Below are positions 18,738 through 28,627 of a stretch of DNA of 64,000 bases, one piece after another. Numbering within the stretch: position 1 is the stretch's first letter; each line of letters begins with the position of its first letter. The position numbers were made by a program, and so were the translations under genes. The DNA comes from Streptomyces sp. SM10. Its GTDB lineage: Bacteria > Actinomycetota > Actinomycetes > Streptomycetales > Streptomycetaceae. The DNA lies in NCBI RefSeq assembly GCF_002910915.1, contig NZ_NEUF01000068.1, positions 186,001 through 250,000 on the forward strand, given 5' to 3'. The notes beneath the pieces were generated by a model. The model did no database searches and was not told where the DNA came from. It saw only the letters and a program-made list of their open reading frames with translations.

Positions 18738-19652
18738 ATGAACCAGCCCGAGTCGGACCGCAGGACCCGTGTGACCGTCCTGGTCGCTTTCGCCGCCAAT
18801 CTCGTGATCGCGGCGGCCAAGACCGCCGGCGGGCTCGTCACGGGGTCCCCGGCGCTCCTGTCCGAGGCCGCCCACTCCGTGGCGGACAGCGTGAACGAGG
18901 TCTTCCTGCTGGCCGCCCTGCGGCGCAGCCACCGTCCTCCCGACGCCCGCCACCCCTTCGGGTACGGCAAGGAGCGCTACTTCTGGTCGCTCCTCGCGGC
19001 CGTAGGAATCTTCGTCGTGGGCGGCTGCTTCTCGTTCTTCCAGGGCTTCGAGGCGCTGAGCAGCGACGACCAGGAGTCACCCGACGGATACACGGTGGGC
19101 CTCGTCGTCCTCGGAGTGGCCTTCCTCGCCGAGGGCGGCTCGCTGGTCCGCGCGCTGCTGCAACTCCGCCGGGAGAAGGGCGCCGCACGCGACCCCGCGC
19201 TGCGGACGGTGATCGCCGAGGACAGCACCGCCGTACTGGGTGTGCTGCTGGCCATGGCAGGGATGGTGCTGCACCTGGTCACGGGAGACGTCGTGTGGGA
19301 GGCCTCGGCCTCCCTGGGGATCGGTCTGCTGCTGGTCTACGTCGCCTTCCGGCTCGGCAAGGACGCCCGTGACCGGCTGATCGGGGAGTCCGCCGATCCG
19401 GAGCTGCGCCGTGGTGTGGAGGATTTCCTCACCTCCCAGGCCGAGATCGACAACGTCGCGGCCCTGTTCACCATGGGCCTGGGTCTCGACTCGGTGCTGG
19501 TCGCGGCCAGGGTCGATCTGGCACCGGGCATCGACAGCGAGGAGGTCGAGCGGGTCTCCGTCCGGATCAAGCGGTCGATCGCGGGGACCTGGCCGGAGGC
19601 CGAGCACGTCTTCCTCGACATCACGAACGCGCCGCCGCGCGGCGGGGTGTGA
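18738..19652 (+). CDS. Cation diffusion facilitator transporter
   Basis: A 304-residue CDF family protein that should export divalent metal ions by proton exchange in the cytoplasmic membrane. The start at 18738 (MNQPESDRRTRVTVLV) is just before the first helix. Six predicted helices include LVAFAANLVIAAAKTAGG, the metal-site helix with SEAAHSVADSVNEVF, YFWSLLAAVGIFVVGG, GLVVLGVAFLAEG, the helix with EDSTAVLGVLLAMAGMVLH, and SLGIGLLLVYVAF. A C-terminal ferredoxin-like dimerisation domain follows (EIDNVAALFTMGLG and VARVDLAPGI). Metal specificity (Zn, Mn, Fe or Co) cannot be set from sequence alone. Confidence 0.9.
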   Translation: MNQPESDRRTRVTVLVAFAANLVIAAAKTAGGLVTGSPALLSEAAHSVADSVNEVFLLAALRRSHRPPDARHPFGYGKERYFWSLLAAVGIFVVGGCFSFFQGFEALSSDDQESPDGYTVGLVVLGVAFLAEGGSLVRALLQLRREKGAARDPALRTVIAEDSTAVLGVLLAMAGMVLHLVTGDVVWEASASLGIGLLLVYVAFRLGKDARDRLIGESADPELRRGVEDFLTSQAEIDNVAALFTMGLGLDSVLVAARVDLAPGIDSEEVERVSVRIKRSIAGTWPEAEHVFLDITNAPPRGGV

Positions 19653-19671
19653 TCGCGGCCGCCGCGTTGCG

Positions 19672-19700
19672 GGACCAGCCGACGCGCATGAGGCTGGTCC
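19672..19700 (+). terminator. 9-bp stem-loop after the CDF gene
   Basis: GGACCAGCC (19672-19680) pairs with GGCTGGTCC (19692-19700) around an 11-nt loop, 20 bp past the CDF stop and 54 bp before the VOC gene start. Confidence 0.55.
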
Positions 19701-19753
19701 TGGCCGCGCGGCACCGAAGAAGTCATGCCGCAGAACCGATAGGGCAGTGGACC

Positions 19754-20581
19754 ATGACTACTGGCGATCCGCGGACCGCGCCGGAACCGGCGGTGCTGAG
19801 CGGTGCGAGCGCTCCGTGCTGGGTGCACCTGGTGACCCGCGACCTGGAGGACGCCCAGCGCTTCTACGGCGCCGTCCTGGGCTGGACCTTCCGCGCGGGG
19901 CCGCTGGGCAGGGAATTCGTGATGGCACGCTCCCAGGGTGTGCCGGTGGCGGGTATCGGCGCCGTGGCGTCGGCCTACCAGGTGGCTGTGGCCTGGATGC
20001 CGTACTTCTCGGTCCGGGACGCCGACGTCGTCTCCGACCGTATCCGCGAGCGCAGCGGCACCGTGGGGGTGGGCCCGCTGACCGTCGGCCAGGGCCGTGC
20101 CGTCCTGGCCGCCGACCGGGACGGCGCGTCCTTCGGCGTCTGGGAGTGGACCGGTCGCGCGGCCACCCTCGCACCCTCCGGGAACCGGGCGCACGCCTGG
20201 CTCCGGCTGCGCACCAGGGACGCCTTCGACGCCGCCATCTTCTACGGCGAGGTCCTCGGCTGGGAGAGCGGGGAGCCGGGCGGGTGCGAGGTCGCGTACG
20301 TGAAGGAGGAAGTGCTCGTACGCTGCAACGGGCGCCCGCTGGCCCGGATCAGCTCCGGTGCCGTGGAAGCCGCGCCGGACCCCCAGGTACGGCCGCACTG
20401 GCAGGTGCAGTTCCCGGTGGCCGACGTGGGCGCGACGGTCCTCGCGGCGGAGCGGAGCGGCGGGAGCGTCATGGAGCGGCGCGAGGTGCAGCACGGCAGC
20501 GAGGCGACGCTGCGGGACCCCGACGGCGGGCTGTTCACCGTGACGGACGTACGCAGCCCGGAGGACGCGGACGAGGACTGA
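19754..20581 (+). CDS. Double-domain VOC (glyoxalase-like) protein
   Basis: A 275-residue protein with two tandem vicinal-oxygen-chelate modules. The first (about 22-135) starts CWVHLVTRDLEDAQRFYGAVLGWTF. The second (about 145-270) starts AHAWLRLRTRDAFDAAIFYGEVLGWE and ends RDPDGGLFTVTDV. Both N-terminal strands keep an xHxxTRD or similar metal-binding pattern, and the metal-site layout suits hydroxyacylglutathione-like or bleomycin-resistance-like folds. Start ATG at 19754 (MTTGDPRTAPEPAV) with AGGG 9 nt upstream. It is convergent with the DUF6328 gene, only 4 bp apart. Substrate unknown. Confidence 0.85.
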   Translation: MTTGDPRTAPEPAVLSGASAPCWVHLVTRDLEDAQRFYGAVLGWTFRAGPLGREFVMARSQGVPVAGIGAVASAYQVAVAWMPYFSVRDADVVSDRIRERSGTVGVGPLTVGQGRAVLAADRDGASFGVWEWTGRAATLAPSGNRAHAWLRLRTRDAFDAAIFYGEVLGWESGEPGGCEVAYVKEEVLVRCNGRPLARISSGAVEAAPDPQVRPHWQVQFPVADVGATVLAAERSGGSVMERREVQHGSEATLRDPDGGLFTVTDVRSPEDADED

Positions 20582-20585
20582 CGGG

Positions 20586-21158
20586 TCAGGGGCGCGGACC
20601 CCGGTCCTCGGCGTCCCTGACCCCGTCGTCGCCGGGCCGGCGACCGGCCTCCCGGGCGATGGCCCACAGCGGGAACACGAACCAGCAGGCCAGGAACCAC
20701 AGGGCCATCGCCCCGACCAGCCACAGGGCCACCACATTGTGCAGCGCCACCCGCAGGATGAGCAGCAGCGTGCAGCACATCGTGCAGAAGAGGAGGCCGA
20801 GCCCGAGTTTGGTCAGACGGGAGGCCCAGATGACCGTCTGCGGCTTCATCCGTCGGCCGGTGAGCAGCCGGTGGTACGACACGGGCCCTATCAGCACGGC
20901 AGCGGTGGCCGATCCCAGCATGACGGTCACGACGTAGATGTTCCGGTCGACGGTGGACAGGTCGGCGAAGCGGGGCTGGAAGACCACGGCGAGCAGGAAG
21001 CCGAACAGGATCTGCACACCGGTCTGCGCGACCCGGAGCTCCTGGAGCAGGTCGCCCCACTGGCGGTCCGCCCTCTCCTCCTCCGTCTCCTGTCGGCCGC
21101 CGCCCGGCTTCCCACCGGACCGGTCTCTCCCGTCACCGTCCCCGGGTATCTGTCCCAT
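20586..21158 (-). CDS. DUF6328 family four-helix membrane protein
   Basis: A 190-residue membrane protein starting MGQIPGDGDGRDRSGGK, with GGGGAGG 4 nt upstream. After a polar N-terminus of ~45 residues comes LLQELRVAQTGVQILFGFLLAVVF, then helices around YVVTVMLGSATAAVLIGPVS, LTKLGLGLLFCTMCCTLLLI and VVALWLVGAMALWFLACWF, giving four membrane spans. The LRVAQTGVQILFGFLL motif is typical of DUF6328. The C-terminus is short and acidic. Function unknown. Confidence 0.8.
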   Translation of the reverse strand: MGQIPGDGDGRDRSGGKPGGGRQETEEERADRQWGDLLQELRVAQTGVQILFGFLLAVVFQPRFADLSTVDRNIYVVTVMLGSATAAVLIGPVSYHRLLTGRRMKPQTVIWASRLTKLGLGLLFCTMCCTLLLILRVALHNVVALWLVGAMALWFLACWFVFPLWAIAREAGRRPGDDGVRDAEDRGPRP

Positions 21159-21462
21159 CCCTGCCTCCCCCACCTCGTCGAGGTGGTACTGGTGCCCCGC
21201 GAGGCCGTCATGATGCCTGGGTCCCCGCGTCCACCGGCAGCAGCGGGGCAGTCCGCCCGCCGACGCTCTCCATGGTCGCAGCCGCCGGGGAAAGCACCAC
21301 ACCACCGGCGGCCGGGGCCCGGGAGCCCGTTGCCGACCGCGGGCCACTGCCTCGACACACCGTGACGACTCGCTTAGGATCGTCGCACGGCATCGCGCGT
21401 CGGTCACCGTCCGGGTGAGGCGTGGAGGTAGCCCGTGAGATGCCCGTTGGAGGCATTCCACA
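21159..21462. other. 304-bp divergent intergenic region
   Basis: Lies between DUF6328 (minus) and the VOC gene (plus). I see no gene in it. It holds a credible vegetative promoter for the VOC gene (21352-21380, listed separately); the promoter of DUF6328 is not obvious. Confidence 0.5.
21352..21380 (+). promoter_or_regulatory. HrdB-type promoter for the VOC gene
   Basis: TCGACA (21352-21357) and TAGGAT (21375-21380) are 17 bp apart, matching the vegetative consensus TTGACA/TAGRRT at 5/6 and 6/6. Transcription would start near 21387, about 75 nt upstream of the GTG at 21463. Confidence 0.6.
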
Positions 21463-21849
21463 GTGTCAGTCGAGTTGAACCACACCATCGTTCACAGCCG
21501 GGACAACCGCGAGTCCGCCGAGTTCCTGGCGCAGCTGCTGGGTCTCACCGTCGGAACGGAGTGGGGACCCTTCATCCCCGTCGTCCTCGCGAACGGCGTC
21601 ACACTGGACTTCGCGACCGTTCCCGCCGCGTCGATCACCGTGCAGCACTACGCCTTCCTCGTATCGGAGGCGGACTTCGACATCGCCTTCGAGCAGATCG
21701 AGGCGCGGGGGATCGCCTACTACGCCGATCCCCACATGAAGCACCCCGGCGAGATCAACCACAACGACGGCGGGCGCGGGGTGTACTTCCCCGATCCCAG
21801 CGGTCACGGGATGGAGCTCATCACCCGTCCGTACGGCGGCTGGTCCTAG
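21463..21849 (+). CDS. VOC family protein
   Basis: A 128-residue single-module vicinal-oxygen-chelate protein starting with GTG (MSVELNHTIVHSRDNRESAEFLAQLL). TTGGAGG lies 9 nt upstream. Metal-ligand candidates are H7 in LNHTIVHS, the histidine in VQHYAFLV and the glutamate in GMELITRPYG at the end. The NHNDGGRGVYFPDPSGHGMELI motif is the usual C-terminal box. Substrate unknown. It is followed by an exceptional palindrome shared with the convergent GNAT gene. Confidence 0.88.
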   Translation: MSVELNHTIVHSRDNRESAEFLAQLLGLTVGTEWGPFIPVVLANGVTLDFATVPAASITVQHYAFLVSEADFDIAFEQIEARGIAYYADPHMKHPGEINHNDGGRGVYFPDPSGHGMELITRPYGGWS

Positions 21850-21892
21850 GGTCTTTCGTCCGGCGCGAGCCCGGCATGATCCAGACGAGAGG

Positions 21893-21954
21893 CCCGGTCG
21901 ACGTCCGTTCCTGAGCAGGACGGCCGTCCTGCTCAGGAACGGACGTCGACCGGG
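21893..21954. repeat. 62-bp perfect palindrome without loop between convergent genes
   Basis: Bases 21893-21923 are the exact reverse complement of 21924-21954, 31 bp per arm with no spacer. The right arm contains the last six codons and the stop of the GNAT gene (21933-21935); the left arm follows the VOC gene by 43 bp. In RNA either strand would form a long hairpin with a tiny forced loop, so it may act as a bidirectional terminator. Confidence 0.9.
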
Positions 21955-22415
21955 ATGGCCAGCTCGGGCCGGTCCCACATGACCGCGGGCGGGCGGGCCG
22001 CGACAGTGCCGGTGCGTTCGGCGCCCACGCTGCGGTAGAAGCCCTCGGCCGGCGGATGCGCGACCACGCGGACACGATCCAGACCGGCACGGCGCGCCTC
22101 GTCGCGCAGGTGGCCCACGAGCAGGCGCCCGATCCCCAGCCCCTGGGCGTCGTCGGCGACGAACATCAGGTCGAGTTCGGGCGGGGACAGGACCAAGGCG
22201 TAGAAGCCGAGCACCCGGCCGTCGTCGTCCACGGCCACGTGGACGGCGTGCGCCTCGATGTAGTCCGGGCCGACCTTGTAGCCCTCGACCATGGGCGCGT
22301 ACGGGCCCTCGTAGGCGCGCGAAGTGGTGACCAGGCGGGTGAGCCGCTTGGCATCCCGTGCGACGGCCCGCCTGACACGGACCTCACGGCGTCGGCCCGT
22401 AATGCTCGATCTCAT
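21933..22415 (-). CDS. GNAT family N-acetyltransferase
   Basis: A 160-residue acetyl-CoA-dependent N-acyltransferase starting MRSSITGRRREVRVRRAV. The core fold is visible: VAVDDDGRVLGFYALVL (strands 2-3), LDLMFVADDAQGLGIGRLLVGHLRDEA (strand 4 with the acetyl-CoA loop QGLGIGR), and GFYRSVGAERTG before strand 7. The C-terminus LAIPVDVRS lies in the 62-bp palindrome arm, which suggests the palindrome shaped or altered the gene's end. Substrate unknown. Confidence 0.88.
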   Translation of the reverse strand: MRSSITGRRREVRVRRAVARDAKRLTRLVTTSRAYEGPYAPMVEGYKVGPDYIEAHAVHVAVDDDGRVLGFYALVLSPPELDLMFVADDAQGLGIGRLLVGHLRDEARRAGLDRVRVVAHPPAEGFYRSVGAERTGTVAARPPAVMWDRPELAIPVDVRS

Positions 22416-22452
22416 GAGGCGAGTATTACCCACTCCGGGCGCACCGCGGGCA

Positions 22453-22866
22453 TCACACCTCTCGACGACCACCGCGGCCGGCGTGCCACTCCCCCACGAC
22501 CGCCTCGACGTCGAAGGGCACCAGGTTCAGCGGCGGGCCCGCGGGCGGCCTGGCCAGCGCCTCGCGGATCCTGTCGTTCACCTCGCCCAGAACGCGCCGG
22601 ACCTCCGCCTCCGAGCGGGCCCGGGACGCTTCCTCCAGGGCATCCTCCGCGACCTTGCGCAGCACGAGGGAGGGCGGGAGCGCCGACAGGCCCTCCCTCT
22701 CCATCTTTCCCTTGATCCACCACATCGGGTCGTACGGCCTCTCGAGGCCGGGAATCGGTTTGCCCGCGCCCGGCAGGTCCGCGAAGGCGCCGCGCTCCTC
22801 CGCCTCGCGGATCTGCCGGTCCACCCATGTCTCGAAGCTGACCCCTGCGGGCTTGCGCTCGGTCAC
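22453..22866 (-). CDS. DUF1992 (DnaJ-homologue C28-like) protein
   Basis: A 137-residue DUF1992 protein. Its hallmark segment is FETWVDRQIREAEERGAFADLPGAGKPIPG (about 11-40; the key box is GAFADLPGAGKP), followed by YDPMWWIKGKMEREG and a helical C-terminus. The start is GTG at 22866 (or the adjacent GTG at 22869), with GAGAGGGG upstream. The family is related to the conserved domain of the chaperone-like DNAJC28, but no J domain is present and the function in bacteria is unknown. Confidence 0.85.
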   Translation of the reverse strand: MTERKPAGVSFETWVDRQIREAEERGAFADLPGAGKPIPGLERPYDPMWWIKGKMEREGLSALPPSLVLRKVAEDALEEASRARSEAEVRRVLGEVNDRIREALARPPAGPPLNLVPFDVEAVVGEWHAGRGGRREV

Positions 22867-23095
22867 CACATGCCCCTCTCGCCACGCGTTCCCGGACGGC
22901 TCGGCGTTCGTCCGGGAACGTCCGGTCCGGGGCGGTCCAGGATACCGGGAACATTCCCGCCTTGAACGGTGCCGAGTGGGTACACGGCTGGTGCGGACAG
23001 CCCGGCGGACACACCGAACCGGGCCCGAACCGGAAGGGGTTGACGAGAGTGGAAGAGCACCACGCACCGACCGCGAACCGACGGGAGCGCCGCCC

Positions 23096-23671
23096 ATGAC
23101 GACCGTGGTGATCATCGTCGCCGTCGTTCTGGTGGCAGCGCTCGCCTTCTTCCTCGTCCGCGGCCGGGTGACCGGCGGACATGGACTGCAGCGCCGCTTC
23201 GGACCCGAGTACGACCGCACCGTCGCCCGTCACGACGGCGACACCAAGGCGGCCGAGCACGAGCTCTCCGAGCGGGTGAAGCTGCACGGCTCCCTGTCCG
23301 AGCGGCCCTTGCCGGCGGAAGCCCGCGAGACGTACGCCCGCCGCTGGGCAGAGGTGCAGGAACGGTTCATCGACTCCCCCAGGGACGCGGTCGTCGAAGC
23401 CGACGCCCTCCTGGCACAGCTGGCTCGTGACCGGGGCTTCCCGGACGGCGAGAGCTTCGAGGAACAGACGGCCGCCCTCTCCGTCCATCACGCCCACCAG
23501 GTCGACGGCTACCGCAGGGTGCACACGGCCGTGCGCGGCCAGGGCGGCACGGAGGAGATGCGGAAGGCCCTGATCGAGTCCCGAGCACTCTTCGACGTAC
23601 TGCTCGCGGACGCACCGGACGAGCCGGCCCCTAAGGACCGGCACGAGGCGAAAGGCAGTGCAGCAGCATGA
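23096..23671 (+). CDS. Membrane-anchored protein with SPR-x-AV-x-EAD motif
   Basis: A 191-residue protein starting MTTVVIIVAVVLVAALAFFLV, a single N-terminal membrane anchor, followed by a basic stop-transfer and a long soluble, largely helical domain. The middle has RWAEVQERFIDSPRDAVVEAD, a motif also present in the next gene (FVESPRRAVEEAD), so the two proteins are related in their central helical region. Start chosen at 23096, with GGGAG 8 nt upstream. The next gene's ATG overlaps its stop (ATGA). This type of protein is common in Streptomyces near stress genes; function unknown. Confidence 0.75.
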   Translation: MTTVVIIVAVVLVAALAFFLVRGRVTGGHGLQRRFGPEYDRTVARHDGDTKAAEHELSERVKLHGSLSERPLPAEARETYARRWAEVQERFIDSPRDAVVEADALLAQLARDRGFPDGESFEEQTAALSVHHAHQVDGYRRVHTAVRGQGGTEEMRKALIESRALFDVLLADAPDEPAPKDRHEAKGSAAA

Positions 23672-24204
23672 CCGAGCGCATCGAACACAAGACGGACCCC
23701 GTTCCCACCGAGGAGCCGCGGCTCAACGGCACTCCGGCCGCGGCGCCCGATGCGGCAGAGGCGAGGACGTCCGGGACCACCGGAACCACTGCCGCAACCG
23801 CGTCACGGGACAGCAGGAGCCTGAAGCCGAAGAGCGACGGCCCTGACGATCCCGGTGTCCCGCCCGCCCCGCGAACGGCCCCCGCCGTTCCGGCACCCGA
23901 GCGGACCGGCCACCACGGGACCACCGGCACCGAGGGACCTCTGGTGCCCCGTGACGCCCAGGACAAGCTCGCGCAGCGCATGCAGCAGGCGGTCACCGAC
24001 TTCGTCGAGAGCCCGCGCAGGGCCGTCGAGGAGGCGGACAGCACCTTCGACCAGATCGTCTCGGGCCTGACCGAAGCCCTCACGGAACGCAGGCGGGTCC
24101 TGCGCGCGAGTTGGCAGGAGCAGGACACCGACGCCCAGACCGAGGAACTGCGGATAGCGCTCCAGCGCTACCGCGACATCAGCGAACAGCTGCTGAAGAT
24201 CTGA
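23668..24204 (+). CDS. Soluble paralogue with SPR-x-AV-x-EAD motif
   Basis: A 178-residue protein (MTERIEHKTDPVPTEEP). Residues 1-95 are a low-complexity Pro/Thr/Ala-rich, probably disordered region. Residues about 98-178 form a helical domain: RMQQAVTDFVESPRRAVEEAD, then a long amphipathic stretch rich in Glu/Arg (ALTERRRVLRASWQEQD) and ending YRDISEQLLKI. The domain matches the central part of the upstream membrane-anchored protein, with the same order of elements, suggesting duplication. Translation is coupled through a 4-bp overlap. No enzyme motif. Confidence 0.75.
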   Translation: MTERIEHKTDPVPTEEPRLNGTPAAAPDAAEARTSGTTGTTAATASRDSRSLKPKSDGPDDPGVPPAPRTAPAVPAPERTGHHGTTGTEGPLVPRDAQDKLAQRMQQAVTDFVESPRRAVEEADSTFDQIVSGLTEALTERRRVLRASWQEQDTDAQTEELRIALQRYRDISEQLLKI

Positions 24205-24256
24205 GCGGTGCGCACGCCGCACGCCGGCCCGGTGCCACGTCCCCCGACGCGGCCCC

Positions 24257-24310
24257 GGGCCGGTTCGCGTCCACGGGCCGCCACGGACGTCACCCGACGC
24301 GAACCGGCCC
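24257..24310. terminator. 15-bp perfect stem between convergent genes
   Basis: GGGCCGGTTCGCGTC (24257-24271) is the exact reverse complement of 24296-24310; the 24-nt loop could itself pair further. It lies between stops at 24204 and 24312 and should work in both directions. Confidence 0.75.
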
Positions 24311-24311
24311 G

Positions 24312-25178
24312 TCAGGCCGGAACGGCCAGGTCCGCGCTCAACTGCGCGGCCACGGCGGGAGGAAGGCGCAGCGCCTTGCTCAGATAGCCGTCCAGACCGC
24401 CCCAGCGCTCGTCCATCGCGTCCAGGGCCGCCTCGAGATACCGGGGCCGGGCCTCGATGACCGCGGAGGCGATGCACGGGTCCCCGCCCTCGTCGAGGAA
24501 GCGCCGTACGGCCGGCCCGTAGGCGGCGCGGACGGCACGGTTCACCGCCAGGAACTCCGCGCGTACGACCTCGCGCGAGGCGCCCGCCATCATCAGCAGC
24601 AGAGCGGTGGCCCAGCCCGTCCGGTCCTTCCCGGTCGCGCAGTGGAAGAGCAGTGGTCTCGCCCGCGGATCCGCGACCGTGTCCAGGAAGGCGCGGTAGG
24701 CCGCCGCAGCCCCCGGGGCGAGGACCATCTTCCGGTAGGTCTGCGCGAACAGTTCCTCCGCCTTCCCCCCGCCGAGCAGGGCGGCCGCCCCCTCCGGGTC
24801 GCTGAGCAGCGCCCGCAACCGGGCCGGCGCGACGCCCGGATTGTCGCCGAGGACGTCGGCGACGAAGAGCCTGGCACCCGTCGGAAGCCGGTCGGGCGCC
24901 CACTGGCGCTCCTCGGCGGTGCGCAGATCGACGACGGTGCGGATGCCGAGTGCGGCCACCGCCATGTCGTGCTCCGCGTCGAAATCGCTGAGCTGGCCCG
25001 AGCGCAGGAGGATTCCCTGCTTCAGGCGGCGGTGGCGTCCCAGGGCGATGCCGCCCAGATCGCGCAGATTGACAACGGTTGAGGCGGGGACGGCCCGGGC
25101 GGTCTGCACGATGAACTGCCTCTTTCCCGACAGAATGCAGGTCGGAATCAACGTCGCACGGCGTGCGAATATCGACAT
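24312..25178 (-). CDS. Tyrosine/serine phosphatase (PF13350 type)
   Basis: A 288-residue protein phosphatase with the cysteine P-loop HCATGKDRTG (about 173-182; C-x5-R) characteristic of the family. The N-terminal box VVNLRDLGGI and the LLRSGQLSDF motif precede VVDLRTAEERQ, as in PtpB-like proteins, and a long helical tail follows the P-loop. The start is uncertain: the ATG at 25178 or a GTG at 25109 (VQTARAVPAST), the latter with AGAGG about 9 nt upstream. It would remove phosphate from proteins or perhaps phosphoinositides; no cognate kinase is next to it. Confidence 0.88.
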   Translation of the reverse strand: MSIFARRATLIPTCILSGKRQFIVQTARAVPASTVVNLRDLGGIALGRHRRLKQGILLRSGQLSDFDAEHDMAVAALGIRTVVDLRTAEERQWAPDRLPTGARLFVADVLGDNPGVAPARLRALLSDPEGAAALLGGGKAEELFAQTYRKMVLAPGAAAAYRAFLDTVADPRARPLLFHCATGKDRTGWATALLLMMAGASREVVRAEFLAVNRAVRAAYGPAVRRFLDEGGDPCIASAVIEARPRYLEAALDAMDERWGGLDGYLSKALRLPPAVAAQLSADLAVPA

Positions 25179-25212
25179 GGGGACGTGAGGTACCTGGGCG
25201 CCGGCGGCGGGG

Positions 25213-25707
25213 TCAGTCGGCGAGGATCCTCGTCTTCTGGGCCGCGAACTCGGCGTCGGTGAGGACGCCCTGCTGTCTCAGGCCGGCGAGCCGCTCGAGG
25301 AGCGTGATGACGTCGTCCCCGCCGTCCGCCGGTACCCTCTCGTGCGCCAGGAGCAGGCCCCCCGCCTCCTGGACCGCTCGGGTGAGGGGCACCGACCAGC
25401 GGTCCTCCCACACGATCAGGGCGGCGGAGCCCTCCTCGGGCACCCGGTCGAGCAGATCGAGGTCCGCGATCCGCGGCAGCCCGGCGGGCCGGTCCTCGGG
25501 CGGCTCGAACGAAACCAGCCCCTGAGGGTCCATCTCGCGCGGCGCGACGGTCTCGAGAGCGCCGCCCCCGGCTCTGCGCGCGTAGGTGAGGTCGAGGATG
25601 CGTACCGCCTCGGAGGCCACGGCTTCGGCCAGTACGGGCGCGATCGCCCCGGCGAAGCTTCCGCCGGGAAAGGTGACGACGAGGTACTCCACGGGTGCCA
25701 CGGCCAC
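25213..25707 (-). CDS. DUF6325-like protein with SHOCT domain
   Basis: A 164-residue protein starting with GTG at 25707 (VAVAPVEYLVVTFPGG), with AAGGA 7 nt upstream. The first ~115 residues carry the features of the DUF6325 family: YLVVTFPGGSFAGAIAPVLAEAV, VRILDLTYARR and LIVWEDRW. The C-terminal ~35 residues form a SHOCT module (LERLAGLRQQGVLTDAEFAAQKTRILAD), a short helical element found at the end of many bacterial proteins. The protein is soluble. Function unknown. Confidence 0.8.
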   Translation of the reverse strand: MAVAPVEYLVVTFPGGSFAGAIAPVLAEAVASEAVRILDLTYARRAGGGALETVAPREMDPQGLVSFEPPEDRPAGLPRIADLDLLDRVPEEGSAALIVWEDRWSVPLTRAVQEAGGLLLAHERVPADGGDDVITLLERLAGLRQQGVLTDAEFAAQKTRILAD

Positions 25708-26077
25708 GGTACGTCCTTCCCCTTGCGGTTCTGGGTCGACAGCAGCATAACTTCGGACAAACGGTGACGCATGGTGAAAGGCGATGATCGGCGAGGTGGG
25801 GCCGTGGCACCCCGCGGCCGGACCGCCCCAGGACCCGCGGCAACCGGTCAGGAATGAAGAAGCGGAGGCACCCGGCCCCCCGTAGCGTGATCTGCGGGGG
25901 CGACGGGCGTGCGCGGCGATGGACCGGAGTCGCCGGCGACGTGCGGTGCTCCGGCCCGCCCCGCAGGTGATTCCGGTCCGGACCGCGCCACCGGTCTGGT
26001 AGACAACCACCGTTGCCGCGACCACGCAGACGGGAGCCGCGAAGACGGCCCCGCGAACAGATGGAGAGACGACGAGC
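25708..26077. other. 370-bp divergent intergenic region
   Basis: Between DUF6325 and the UvrA-like gene. I found no supportable gene, tRNA or clear operator; by eye there is no GAAC-N4-GTTC SOS box. A 26-base AT-richer patch at about 25743-25768 probably belongs to the DUF6325 promoter. Confidence 0.4.
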
Positions 26078-28462
<2,385 letters not shown>

Positions 28463-28472
28463 CCGGGGCGGG

Positions 28473-28503
28473 CCCGGCGCCAATCCCCCTGCCCGGCGTC
28501 GGG
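28473..28503 (+). terminator. 9-bp stem-loop after the UvrA-like gene
   Basis: CCCGGCGCC (28473-28481) pairs with GGCGTCGGG (28495-28503), one G-U pair, 13-nt loop, 10 bp past the stop. Confidence 0.5.
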
Positions 28504-28615
28504 ATTCGCCTCCGGCCGTGTCCGCGGACAAGGCCGCTCTACCCAGGGAATCCCGTACATTTCGGAGAGTGCAAGGTCACAGCGTGTGGCCCTGCTGCTC
28601 GCCATAGCGCTGACC

Positions 28616-28627
28616 TAGCATCTGAGC
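28616..28627 (+). promoter_or_regulatory. Putative -10 box giving a leaderless mutA transcript
   Basis: TAGCAT (28616-28621) is followed by six bases and then the mutA ATG at 28628, which would make the ATG the first transcribed codon. There is no purine-rich ribosome site upstream. The -35 region is weak. Confidence 0.4.

Noticed and set aside
25708..26077. SOS (LexA) box before the UvrA-like gene
   Set aside because: No GAAC-N4-GTTC-like element was found by eye.
28463..28627. Cobalamin riboswitch before the mutase operon
   Set aside because: I looked for a B12-box-like sequence and a long structured leader; the 165-bp gap has neither, and the -10 box next to the ATG leaves no leader.
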